From NCBI GenBank assembly GCA_033964015.1, contig CM066921.1, positions 26,579,355-26,643,354 on the forward strand: DNA of 64,000 nucleotides. The letters run 5' to 3'. The translations under genes were made by a program, and so were the position numbers. Below, in pieces: positions 29,801 through 35,867 of this stretch (position 1 is its first letter; every line of letters starts with the position of its first letter). Origin of the DNA: Scolanthus callimorphus (Eukaryota > Cnidaria > Anthozoa > Actiniaria > Edwardsiidae). The notes under the pieces are model-generated. The model searched no databases. It saw only the letters and a program-made list of their open reading frames with translations, and was not told the origin of the DNA.

Positions 29801-32484
29801 ATCAAAAATGGCGGCAAAGCAGAATATTACGGGCAGGAGCTTTGAAAAGGGCTGACTCTCCCTGTCCGTAATTGACGTGATACATTATCATCAGAAACCC
29901 TGACTAAAAGCAAATGAATTCTATTATTACGAGTTTTTTCGCGTTTGTACGGTTAAGTGCACCAAAACTGATATGCGGATATGCGCTGTGCATTATGGGT
30001 AGGCGAAACGGCTCCTCTAACGTTTACACTTACAGGGGTGCGTTTGAAACGTGATGACATCATCCGCTGCACACTGGATTTCAGCCGTCAATCAGAGTGG
30101 GGCCTACCAATCACATTCGGCGTTAATGACAAGCGCATCTGGCAAGGGATGGTGTTCCACAAGCGTGACCACAAATTGTCATTGTACCCGTGTATTGGGA
30201 TCAAGGATTATGGACTTGCTGTTATTTTTAAGGTAGGAGGAGCGGCGGCTATGTCACGATTGTTTCTACGAAATGTTATAAGACTTTAGAAAATAACACC
30301 TATGTTGTATTGTGAATGTGCGCATTCTGATTGGTTAAAAAGCGTGTTTGTAAGAGACCTCAGAAACACGATTGTCACGCAACGCTGTCGCGCGTGTGTA
30401 TGTTATTTTCTAAAAGCAATAAAAGTACTTTCCGCGTGCTCTCTGTTTTCTTACAAACACGAGGGGGATGTTGGGAGAACTGATCAAAACTTGAAAGACA
30501 CGAGCCGCAGTTTTATCAGTTCGACCAACATTCCCCCAGTGTTTGAAAGAAAGCAGAGAGCACGCAGAATGTATTTTTATTGCTTAATTAGAAAATAACA
30601 CCTATGTTGTATTGTGAATGTGCGCATTCTGATTGGTTAAAAAGCGTGTTTGTAAGAGACCTGAGAAACACGATTGTCACGCAACGCTGTCGCGCGTGTG
30701 TATGTTATTTTCTAAAAGCAAACATTTTTGATCAGTTCCCCCAACATCCCCTCGTGTTTGTAAGAAAGCAGAGAGCACGCGGAAAGTACTTTTATTGCTT
30801 AAAGAAATGTATGCAAGTACGAGAAACGCTCGCAAGAGAGAGTATAATATCGCAAAAGAACATCAGCGACAAATGGATGTATAATCGTGCTTTAATAATT
30901 TAAAATTTCATATAACAATTTTTAGAAAGAACAATATAATCAGGTTCATATAGAAAGACTTTCGTGAATCCATGGAATTGCATCACTTCGACTACTTAAG
31001 ATCCAAGAAAAGGAACACATTCGTGAGAATTTATGGTGATACTTGTCTTTGGCATAGTAGTATAGCTCATTTAAGTAGTACAGTTCATTTAGTATAGACC
31101 ATTAGCATAGAAGAGCCTCTTTGTTGGAATGCTAATAAACTATTATTATTATTATTATCATACATTTGAACATTGCAATCGCTATTTAAGGTACTCAGAC
31201 ACGTGCACTCTTCGGAAAAAAAATCATACTCGTCCTTAGTTTAACCAAAACATGCCAACCTATATATCGTTGGAAAGCTTGTAGAATGGACTAGCGGGTC
31301 ATGGCAAAAAGAAATAACTTTTTAATAAATATAATTTTTAGAGCGTGAAAATTCTATAAAAATTTTCCTCCGAAATTTAAAAGTTCCATAACTTTTGAAC
31401 TAAGAAAAAAAACGCAGACTCGGTTTTTGAGAAACACCTTTAAGGATGTGTTTTAACTATTAACAAGGTATTTCTTTTTGCCATAGCCCGCTAGTCCATT
31501 CTATAAACTTTCCAACGATATATAGGTTGACATGTTTTGGTTAAACTAAGGACGAGTATGAATTTTTTTTTTTCCGAGGACGTGCGCGAAGGTTCTCAGT
31601 AACCTAAACATTATTGTCTCAGGTTTTTTTCAGTGGTGTTTAAGGCCGCACTTGCACATTTAGCCATAATGGCCAAATATAGTGTGGAGGATTGATTTGA
31701 GACCCGAAATTCGAGGCAAATCCGATGAACTTGAGGAATCTGAAGTGTAATGAATATGAGGCCAGCTGCCTGCATAAACAACTCGAAATCTTCTTCTATG
31801 CTTCAAATTAGTCTGGGAAAGAGAAAGTTATTATTGGTTATCCTTGAGTAAGATTTTTTGGGGTTAGAATATCTTTCACTATATAAAATTTACAAGTTTG
31901 CAAACTATACAGCCTGGTAAGAAATAAAAATGTCAATTCTTAATCCAATTCCATTCGCTCAATAACACGAACTGATACTCCAAAATTGCATTCATCTAAC
32001 AGCTGAAAGGTTATTGAACAAAGTTGAAATGCTTAATTTGCTAATTTCTTGTTGGTTTGGCTGCACTTTAGCCACCTTTAAAAAGCACTAGACAGCCTCA
32101 ATCTTCTTGGCAAAATGCTCCCAGCCTCAGCGTCACATCTTCATCAAAATTACCTAGGAGTAACCCTCCCCGGGCATTATGCGTTAAAAACCGAAATGAG
32201 TTTTGTTGTTCTCATACCAGGTACCACAAGGCAGTTCACCTCCGAGCAGCTACGCCCCACCCCTCCCCACAGGAAGTCAGAGCTTCCCTGGTGCAGTAGA
32301 GTCTTCGAACGGAAGGCTGCAGACACTTGAGGACATGGTGCGGCAAATGGACATGAAAATGAGGGAGATCTGCACCCAACAGCACGAATTGAAACAAACC
32401 ATCCAAGCAAACCAAGACTCCATTATTGAACAACTGAACCGCCTATTGACAAGCCCGCGGGATACGCATGATCTACCACTCTGA
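290..32484 (+). CDS. TRPC-type cation channel with LamG-like N-terminus and SPRY C-terminus (22 exons)
   Basis: Exons read: 290-362, 4371-4434, 5054-5368, 6910-7196, 11884-12153, 15033-15164, 16612-16769, 17127-17236, 17807-17988, 18249-18290, 18424-18586, 20751-20964, 21624-21983, 22391-22417, 22871-23060, 25260-25425, 25881-26063, 26947-27050, 28157-28330, 28793-28982, 30036-30232, 32221-32484. All have AG acceptors and GT donors, and phases agree except at exon 4/5 and exon 8/9. The ATG at 290 has a good context (A at -3, G at +4). About 1287 codons, with no signal peptide, as expected for a TRP channel with a cytosolic N-terminus. Domain order: LamG-like, second beta-sandwich-like segment, TRPC linker, pre-S1 and S1-S6 with an LFW pore motif, TRP box, SPRY, coiled coil. 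The TRPC assignment comes from family motifs seen in translation. The ligand and the role of the added domains are unknown. A polycystin was considered, but its large S1-S2 extracellular loop is absent. Confidence 0.85.
363..3340. repeat. Giant fold-back (inverted repeat) in TRPC intron 1
   Basis: The left arm (about 378-1740) and right arm (about 2400-3340) are reverse complements at many paired landmarks, for example near 505-530 with 3205-3235 and near 1030-1110 with 2615-2720. The left arm itself holds repeated blocks around the motif gtggagccacgcccc (near 505, 792, 1091 and 1670). The non-matching centre is about 1740-2400. The outermost match, ggctgattgcattt at 378, pairs with its complement only at 4195-4208, beyond an inserted minisatellite. 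No transposase text was seen. Confidence 0.8.
3341..4192. repeat. Minisatellite (about 30-35 bp C-rich units) bounded by its own inverted ends
   Basis: Repeated C-rich units around cccctcccctggaatttcc fill 3370-4160. The array is bounded by an inverted pair: ttccgcaccggggggttgag at 3341 and its complement at about 4165-4192. It interrupts the right arm of the large fold-back, so it is younger. The 302-codon plus-strand frame and the long minus-strand frames here are translations of the repeat and are not counted as genes. Confidence 0.85.
4371..7196 (+). CDS. Exons 2-4: LamG / concanavalin-like domain of the TRPC-type gene
   Basis: Three exons (4371-4434, 5054-5368, 6910-7196) encode one jelly-roll-like domain. 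It opens with HLLGKWKLDG and continues with FSVTLWLWHQV, WVHVAFVWN and LFYDGVSVATE. It closes with GVRDLMVFDCTLTRGQV, the typical last strand of laminin-G-like domains. Known LamG domains are mostly extracellular, whereas the N-terminus of TRPC channels is cytosolic, so the placement is odd. Exon 4 ends in phase 1 but the next recognised exon needs phase 2. Either a small exon between 7197 and 11883 is missing from this reading or a base is lost. Confidence 0.75.
4786..4925. repeat. Short inverted-end repeat, related copy at 58064-58196
   Basis: The segment contains tacagtaaatgtatggg, ctcccgagaaaggg and a poly-C run, and ends ctggctacggcc. The same blocks occur in the opposite orientation at 58064-58196. 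The ends gcgtagccagg and cctggctacgc form a terminal inverted repeat in the second copy. No coding text. Confidence 0.6.
5524..5711. repeat. Fold-back repeat in TRPC intron 3
   Basis: The left arm cccagagcccgtcatctttt is answered by its complement at about 5690-5711. The matching arm of about 45 bp includes ggccagcggcaagattc. It has the appearance of a small non-autonomous element. Confidence 0.7.
7246..7573. mobile_element. MITE with matching inverted ends and an 11-bp target-site duplication
   Basis: The element at 7257-7562 starts tccctgctagcagaggcctc and ends with the exact complement. It contains an inner palindrome around 7330-7430 (tatgcgcacgcatatttaca). It is flanked by acagcgactat at 7246-7256 and again at 7563-7573. 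A duplication of 9-11 bp fits Mutator-like elements, but no transposase is present to confirm the class. It lies in TRPC intron 4. Confidence 0.85.
7690..8090. mobile_element. Non-autonomous element with cgtccacact ends (copy 1)
   Basis: The left end cgtccacact (about 7730) and right end agtgtggacg (about 8085) are inverted. The interior is rich in gaaaacg repeats and internal copies of gtgtggacg. A second family member with the same ends is at 12408-12583. Confidence 0.65.
8633..8755. repeat. Hairpin repeat of the cctcatccaataattg family (copy 1)
   Basis: gacatcgtgagttagc pairs with gctaactcacgatgtc, and an inner stem tgttatct pairs with agataaca around a cCTTCGGc apex near 8677. The right edge cctcatccaataattg matches the copy at 47 kb. 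Confidence 0.65.
9065..9780. mobile_element. Fold-back element with a nested inverted element; sister copy at 28375-28680
   Basis: The left part (tatcacccaactggtgga, then ggactattgccaat) and right part (gggtgatactaaaacaatta) recur at 28385-28680. In this copy an inner inverted element with poly-G/poly-C ends and gatgatcgtcg complements occupies about 9195-9650. The sister copy lacks that insert, which shows the order of insertion. Confidence 0.65.
9818..10016. repeat. Small inverted repeat in TRPC intron 4
   Basis: The left arm gcgttttaaact...gtgctcgtcgtgaaaggtacc is partly answered by ggtacc...gatttaaaacgctggaaggtacgacgagcac. It probably is a short fold-back element; no open frame of note. 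Confidence 0.5.
10254..10640. mobile_element. Nested MITE-like fold-back in TRPC intron 4
   Basis: The outer ends accctgcgagcagtggttt and aaccactgctcgcagggt are inverted. An inner pair, aaggcccgttcacacggc and gccgtgtgaacgggcctt, bounds about 10307-10611. The interior has repeated gcgatct/gatcgc words. No coding text. Confidence 0.75.
11884..15164 (+). CDS. Exons 5-6: second beta-sandwich-like segment of the TRPC-type gene
   Basis: Exon 5 (11884-12153) follows a clean acceptor (ttctgcag) and exon 6 is 15033-15164; both junctions downstream are phase 2 and agree. The text resembles half of a second LamG-like fold: KSFTICFDYF, then YRLIVDAEGYLTAMV, then EQVSFCWDLSRQKGRILFQG, which matches the pattern 'visible strand, polar hairpin, WDL strand'. 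No calcium-binding or catalytic residue is evident. The first residues of exon 5 are uncertain because of the phase clash with exon 4. Confidence 0.65.
12166..12375. repeat. 8-bp microsatellite (ccgtccct)n directly after TRPC exon 5
   Basis: About 17 near-perfect ccgtccct units follow a degenerate start of ccaaccgtcc-like units. The array begins only about 13 bp after the exon 5 donor (12154). The minus-strand Gly/Arg/Asp-rich frame here is a repeat artefact. Confidence 0.9.
12408..12583. mobile_element. Non-autonomous element with cgtccacact ends (copy 2)
   Basis: The left end ccgtccacactaaaacg and right end gcgttagtgtggacgg are inverted, the same family as the 7690-8090 element, with an extra internal end-like copy at about 12510-12520. 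It sits directly beside the 8-bp array. Confidence 0.65.
12688..14794. mobile_element. 2.1-kb element with about 27-bp terminal inverted repeats
   Basis: ACTGGAAGCAGCGAGGTGGT begins at 12688 and its complement ends at 14794, with 27 matching bases. The interior has no recognisable transposase frame. It carries a smaller fold-back at 14231-14381 (gtagtcaataaaactcgtga and its near complement). No clear target-site duplication was found, so the class is open. Confidence 0.55.
15736..15831. repeat. Tandem duplication of about 46 bp
   Basis: The block acccaacctggaattttacg...tgaccgattaattg is present twice in a row with two or three changes. It lies in TRPC intron 6 with no coding role seen. Confidence 0.85.
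16283..16383. repeat. Short fold-back with ggggggtacttg ends
   Basis: Left ggggggtacttgtatataaa is answered by tttatatccaagtaccccccc about 90 bp later. It is a small hairpin-forming repeat in TRPC intron 6. Confidence 0.65.
16612..18290 (+). CDS. Exons 7-10: TRPC N-terminal linker with an apparent one-base loss in exon 9
   Basis: Exons 16612-16769, 17127-17236, 17807-17988 and 18249-18290. The helical segment carries the TRPC landmarks NPMVKAFE (family: dPi.rAFeL) and EQFAVDFIDQ (family: FAVDLLDQ). Exon 8 leaves phase 0 and exon 10 enters phase 0, but exon 9 is 182 nt and meets a TAA at 17819-17821 if entered in phase 0. One extra base just before this TAA would restore the frame and place leucines at the family's conserved spacing after AFE. 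A fold-back element ends only about 20 bp before the exon 9 acceptor. No clear ankyrin repeats were recognised. Confidence 0.7.
17467..17790. mobile_element. Composite fold-back element, copy 1, abutting TRPC exon 9
   Basis: It starts ttagaaaataacacctatg and has an inner complement tgttattttctaa about 130 bp later. A second inverted unit (agcaataaaagtactttccg ... and its complement) ends near 17790. The centre is a hairpin with a CTTCGG apex near 17693. The first 130 bp are nearly identical to copies at 30286 and 30598. It ends about 20 bp before the exon 9 acceptor. Confidence 0.85.
18424..21983 (+). CDS. Exons 11-13: pre-S1 to S5 transmembrane core of the TRPC-type channel
   Basis: Exon 11 (18424-18586) encodes a long hydrophobic helix (TFEFLLFPVLFPLYFFCL), equal to the TRPC pre-S1 elbow. 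Exon 12 (20751-20964) carries S1 (VRFARDIVSQSAFIGLHIAL) and S2 (VEYAIFVFFLGRILAEVQ), matching the family's PfvKFinhtaSy and EwlilpWVlGl blocks. Exon 13 (21624-21983) carries S3 (MWNYLDIIIIILYAAILIV), S4 and S5. Between S4 and S5 is LELNKTAGPLQLALMRML, the conserved fEvN..GPLQisLgrMl linker of TRPC channels. Phases agree (0/1, 1/2, 2/2). Confidence 0.85.
18695..19396. mobile_element. MITE of about 700 bp with aggtatgagtatacctttg ends
   Basis: The left end aggtatgagtatacctttg and its complement at the right bound the element. It is flanked on both sides by tta, which would fit a 3-bp PIF/Harbinger-type duplication, although the junction bases are ambiguous. No transposase text. It lies in TRPC intron 11. 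Confidence 0.65.
19855..20090. repeat. Fold-back repeat in TRPC intron 11
   Basis: Left tttcaattaacgttgctcc and right ggagcaacgctaattgaaat are inverted, with further complementary blocks around aaaccatg. It appears to be a non-autonomous element of about 236 bp. Confidence 0.7.
22391..25425 (+). CDS. Exons 14-16: pore loop, S6 and TRP box
   Basis: Exon 14 is a 27-nt micro-exon (22391-22417; GFCPDDSGS). Exon 15 (22871-23060) has the pore helix and filter motif TAQSLFWSLFGL and S6 (FLILSVIMLVNTLVALLNNT), ending NNTYAKIA as in TRPC channels. Exon 16 (25260-25425) opens with the TRP box: EWKYTCALYADQF and then FPPPLNLI (family EWKFArtklW...lPpPFNvI). Phases agree throughout. The pore lacks a glutamate right after the LFW..FGL core and has LTDLDGMRTSDGS, so ion selectivity cannot be inferred. 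Confidence 0.85.
23920..25110. repeat. Degenerate tandem repeats of a few hundred bp in TRPC intron 15
   Basis: Blocks such as ttgttctaagacagctg (23951, 24228, 24920), ggtcgtagcagtcgcgaaa and gagatagaacacgggc recur in the same order about four times with variable spacing. Many cagctgc/gttgcag words give local palindromes. No coding signal. Confidence 0.75.
25881..28330 (+). CDS. Exons 17-19: cytosolic linker after the TRP box
   Basis: Exon 17 is read as 25881-26063. An earlier GT at 26026 would break the phase, while the GT at 26064 gives phase 1 and fits exon 18 (26947-27050). The segment has basic helical text (KLRRDRIRWLYDKVLWERTK) and then GDDKLDTVQEHVVDARERL, similar to the helical CIRB-like region after the TRP box in TRPC proteins. 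Exon 19 (28157-28330) leads into the SPRY domain with TPDAWAIAQYMTPLTKETPS. Calmodulin or IP3-receptor binding is plausible by family position but not shown here. Confidence 0.65.
26467..26710 (+). mobile_element. tRNA-derived SINE in TRPC intron 17
   Basis: The start is tRNA-like: box A TGGCGCAGCGTG near 26470 and box B GGCTCGATTCC near 26514, with a T-arm-like cccggg...cccggg stem. The tail contains gggggacgttaaaaaaccc. Related tails occur at 15295-15335 and 41690-41740 and, inverted, at 39170-39210. It is not a functional tRNA, because the anticodon region does not fold cleanly. Confidence 0.75.
28375..28680. mobile_element. Fold-back element, sister of the 9065-9780 copy
   Basis: It shares tgattggctacgctact, agacctctagtagcgaaagc and gtgatactaaaacaattaga with the 9-kb copy but lacks its nested insert. 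The right part carries stacked hairpins (agcccattcggcctcatgggct; gcccTTTCGGGC). It lies just before TRPC exon 20. Confidence 0.65.
28793..30232 (+). CDS. Exons 20-21: SPRY domain of the TRPC-type gene
   Basis: Exon 20 (28793-28982) encodes VFILAAEDEEDIDLSVGVVP, then DYPLCENAGLIAGSVAFYSN, a classic SPRY core (phsvGvvp..yp...pG....s.ayh.d.G). Exon 21 (30036-30232) encodes VRLKRDDIIRCTLDF (family: f..gDvIGC.ld...), a strand pair ending ITFGVND and a closing strand LYPCIGIKDYGLAVIF (family: lyP.v.l...g..v.vnFG). The exons join in phase 1. SPRY domains usually bind short peptides on partner proteins. A C-terminal SPRY on a TRPC channel is not a standard arrangement that I know. Confidence 0.8.
29357..29475. 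repeat. Hairpin repeat of the attattggatgagg family (copy 2)
   Basis: The stem ttttgtgatctccag pairs with ctggagatcacaaaa about 80 bp later. The outer edge attattggatgagg is shared with the hairpins at 8633-8752 and 47345-47483. Confidence 0.6.
30286..30590. mobile_element. Composite fold-back element, copy 2, in TRPC intron 21
   Basis: The left 130 bp differ from copy 1 (17467) by about one base (gacctcag for gacctgag). The inverted agcaataaaagtactttccg unit is complete but its inner part differs. It is followed directly by copy 3. Confidence 0.85.
30598..30802. mobile_element. Composite fold-back element, copy 3 (left arm of inner unit lost)
   Basis: It starts ttagaaaataacacctatg again and is identical to copy 1 over the left 130 bp. 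It then jumps from ctaaaagcaaa into the right half of the inner unit, ending gtacttttattgctta. It is a tandem neighbour of copy 2. Confidence 0.8.
31187..31605. repeat. Fold-back element of about 420 bp in TRPC intron 21
   Basis: The arms are long and nearly perfect: tactcgtccttagtttaacc with its complement at about 31540-31560, and ggaaagcttgtagaatggac with its complement near 31490-31515. Imperfect outer ends are ggtactcagacacgtgc and gcgcgaaggttctcagtaacc. Confidence 0.75.
32221..32484 (+). CDS. Exon 22: Pro/Ser-rich spacer and C-terminal coiled coil of the channel
   Basis: The acceptor CAG at 32218-32220 is in phase with exon 21. The exon encodes a Pro/Ser-rich stretch (SSPPSSYAPPLPTGSQS) and then a short heptad-like helix with L/M/I at a/d spacing (LQTLEDMVRQMDMKMREI through IEQLNRLL). 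It ends in TGA at 32482-32484. A C-terminal coiled coil is common in tetrameric TRP channels and could support assembly. The 134-bp satellite begins 36 bp downstream, inside the presumed 3' UTR. Confidence 0.75.
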   Translation, partial: VPQGSSPPSSYAPPLPTGSQSFPGAVESSNGRLQTLEDMVRQMDMKMREICTQQHELKQTIQANQDSIIEQLNRLLTSPRDTHDLPL

Positions 32485-32520
32485 TGACCAGCAGTAATGC
32501 GATATTACGTGCTGCCCTTT

Positions 32521-33990
32521 GTCCATTGCATTCGTTTCTGATTACTCCGACGTTGTGTTAAGAAGCTATAGGTGAAGGACTTTTTCATAGAGCATTTAAT
32601 AAGTTTAGATTACAGACAATTCACCCTTCAGCACCCTGCAGCACCTTATCATTGTCCATTGCATTCGTTTCTGATTACTCCGACGTTGTGTTAAGAAGCT
32701 ATAGGTGAAGGACTTTTTTCATAGAGCATTTAATAAGTTTAGATTGCAAACAATTCACCCTTCAGCATCCTGCAGCACCTTATCATTGTCCATTGCATTC
32801 GTTTCTGATTACTCCGACGTTGTGTTAAGAAGCTATAGGTGAAGGACTTTTTTCATAGAGCATTTAATAAGTTTAGATTACAAACAATTCACCCTTCAGC
32901 ACCCTGCAGCACCTTATCATTGTCCATTGCATTCGTTTCTGATTACTCCGACGTTGTGTTAAGAAGCTATAGGTGAAGGACTTTTTTCATAGAGCATTTA
33001 ATAAGTTTAGATTACAGACAATTCACTCTTCAGCACCCTGCAGCACCTTATCATTGTCCATTGCATTCGTTTCTGATTACTCCGACGTTGTGTTAAGAAG
33101 CTATAGGTGAAGGACTTTTTTCATAGAGCATTTAATAAGTTTAGATTACAGACAATTCACCCTTCAGCACCCTGCAGCACCTTATCATTGTCCATTGCAT
33201 TCGTTTCTGATTACTCTGACGTTGTGTTGAGAAGCTATAGGTGAATGACTTTTTTCATAGAGCATTTAATCAGTTTAGATTACAGACAATTCACCCTTCA
33301 GCATCCTGCAGCACCTTATCATTGTCCATTGCATTCGTTTCTGATTACTCCGACGTTGTGTTAAGAAGCTATAGGTGAAGGACTTTTTTCATAGAGCATT
33401 TAATAAGTTTAGATTACAGACAATTCACCCTTCAGCACCCTGCAGCACCTTATCATTGTCCATTGCATTCGTTTCTGATTACTCCGACGTTGTGTTAAGA
33501 AGCTATAGGTGAATGACTTTTTTCATAGAGCATTTAATAAGTTTAGATTACAGACAATTCACCCTTCAGCACCCTGCAGCACCTTATCATTGTCCATTGC
33601 ATTCGTTTCTGATTACTCCGACGTTGTGTTAAGAAGCTATAGGTGAATGACTTTTTTCATAGAGCATTTAATAAGTTTAGATTACAGACAATTCACCCTT
33701 CAGCACCTTGCAGCACCTTATCATTGTCCATTGCATTCGTTTCTGATTACTCCGACGTTGTGTTAAGAAGCTATAGGTGAAGGACTTTTTTCATAGAGCA
33801 TTTAATAAGTTTAGATTGCAAACAATTCACCCTTCAGCATCCTGCAGCACCTTATCATTGTCCATTGCATTCGTTTTCTGATTACTCCGACGTTGTGTTA
33901 AGAAGCTATAGGAAGGATTTTTTTCATAGAGCATTTAATAAGTTTAGATGAAGAACAATTCACCCTTCAGCATCCTGCAGCACCTTATCA
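32521..33990. repeat. 134-bp satellite, 11 copies, from 36 bp after the TRPC stop codon
   Basis: Copies start (gtccattgcattc) at 32521, 32654, 32788, 32922, 33056, 33190, 33324, 33458, 33592, 33726 and 33860. The spacing is 133 for the first step and 134 for the rest. Units differ at few positions; the last copy carries an extra T and a short deletion. Each unit contains cagcaccttatcatt and gcatttaataagtttag. Its place suggests it grew from 3'-UTR sequence. Confidence 0.95.
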
Positions 33991-35344
33991 TTATTTGTAG
34001 CACTGATTATTTGTTCGCAAAAGGCCTGTTTCAACGGTAGTTTTGAAGGAGATAAAATGGGATACAATATAAGATATCCCAGAGATTTGGCAACACCCAT
34101 TTTAAGTTTCGGACACCGAGGACATTTCCAAAAATTACTACCAATGCGCGAATCTGATATAGAACATATAAAGGAAGTTCGACACATTCCTTTTGAGTTT
34201 CAAATAGTGTGCTAGCCTTTCCGCCCATGCACGCTAGAATTTTAGAATTTCCAATTAGCCAAGCCTTACACAGAGCTCTGCAATACGTGTAATAGCGCTG
34301 CGCACAGATGCTAAAATAAAATTACGAGACTCAGACAAACAATCCCTCTGAATTGCCAGTTAGAAGGATCGCGCTCGAAATACGAGCCAGGGTATAAGTC
34401 ATACAAGCTCTGCTAGAATAAGTGGAACTTCCACTTTACCAATTCGTTTTGTATCGTGTTTTGGGGAGGAAAACTGAGAAAATGGGAGAAACGTGTATTT
34501 GCACAGCGCTATTTAGAGAGGAGGCAGCAACAGTAACTGATGTAATAAATATTCCTCTCGTTATAACGGTTGTCACAGCTGCTGATATCTTGAGGTGTGA
34601 TTTGAGATGCGATTTCTTGCCGCGTTCTCATGATGGTGGCGATTTTGTTTTGGTGATTTGCGACGTCGCTTGAACGACATCAGACCCATTCCTGGGCACT
34701 AGCTTTTTCCTAAGTTTAAAACTTATCATCAAGATCCTCTCCTACCAAATTGCAGCGTTGTCCATGGTTGTGTTACACATTTAGTACAAAACAGTGAAAC
34801 ACCGAACTACCGACTCCTAGAATCCGAGAACTGCCCTAAAAAAGTAGGGAAAAAATCAATTAAAGATCTGCAGTTCGGGCTCTCTGTGCAGGGCTCAGAT
34901 CCCGTGTCACCTGTACGGTGTATCTTGGGGGTCTGAATTTTTTAACCACATCGAGTTCAGAACCCTTCTCAAGAGTTACAGGGATTAAATCTCTCCTTTT
35001 GAGAATTCTAAATATATACACGGCCGAGGAAACCGATGATTTCCGAATATTGCAAACCTGATTTAAAATAGGCTTCTATAAGATCATCCCGTGGTAAGTC
35101 TCTAGAAGGGAGGTAGCTTGGTTCTGCCATTATATGACGGGATTGAACGCGAACACATCCTGGTATCTACTTCATCGCTGAAAGCCATATAGTCGTCTTC
35201 TAATAGAACGAGGCATAATCAAACAAAAGGACCATTCATATTCAAATAAGGCGGCTATTGTGACATTCAGCGATGAAGCATATACCCACATCCTTACCAC
35301 TTCACGTGTCCGCCATTTTGACTTACCAGCTAAATGAGCCTGCG
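33991..35344. other. Intergenic spacer, nothing recognised
   Basis: Between the satellite and the PAL-like gene I see no frame with family motifs, no RNA gene and no clear repeat family. An AATAAA at about 34315 and another near 34542 could serve transcript ends of the TRPC gene but are far from the stop. Confidence 0.4.
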
Positions 35345-35540
35345 ATCAGCTTAAGTCGCAACGTAAGTGTCAACCTAAGTCGCAACTAGCAACCTAAGTC
35401 CCAACGTAACTCGCAACCTAAGTCGCAACGTAAGTCGCAACCTAAGTCTCAACGTAACTGTCAACGTAAGTGTCAACCTAAGTCGCAACTAGTAACGTAA
35501 GTCGCAACCTAAGTCGCAGCGTAAGTCGCAACTGGCAACC
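35345..35540. repeat. Tandem array of 11-12 bp aacctaagtcgc/aacgtaagtcgc units
   Basis: About 15 imperfect units (cgcaacctaagt, cgcaacgtaagt, tgtcaacctaagt) lie about 330 bp upstream of the PAL-like start codon. No protein-coding value. Confidence 0.85.
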
Positions 35541-35867
35541 TAAAACAAATCGACACAGTTAAAAAAAGTTTAAAATGGCCCTCACACGCCACCGTAGTAC
35601 GCATTCCCGCCGAAGATTATTGCGAACAAAAAGCGGGTCGCGATGTTTTTAAAACAATTTCACGTGTTTTGCTTTCACATATTACGCCAATCATAACTTC
35701 ACGGTCACTGCTCCGAGGACAATAGAACTACATATAAATATGTATTCTCCTATTGGAAACAACTTGAATAGGCGAATTTTCTCTTTTAATCCTATAACTT
35801 TTGAATTGCCAAAGAAATCGTGGCTATTATATGCGCCGTGTGTGTGCTTGTGAACGGATCTTGCAAA

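Noticed and set aside
17486..30903. Three identical short peptides starting MLYCECAHSDW
   Set aside because: They come from near-identical copies of a fold-back element, not from a gene family.
290..32484. Polycystin (PKD) channel
   Set aside because: LamG-like domains suggested it, but the core has the TRPC pre-S1, GPLQ linker, LFW pore and TRP box and lacks the large polycystin S1-S2 loop.
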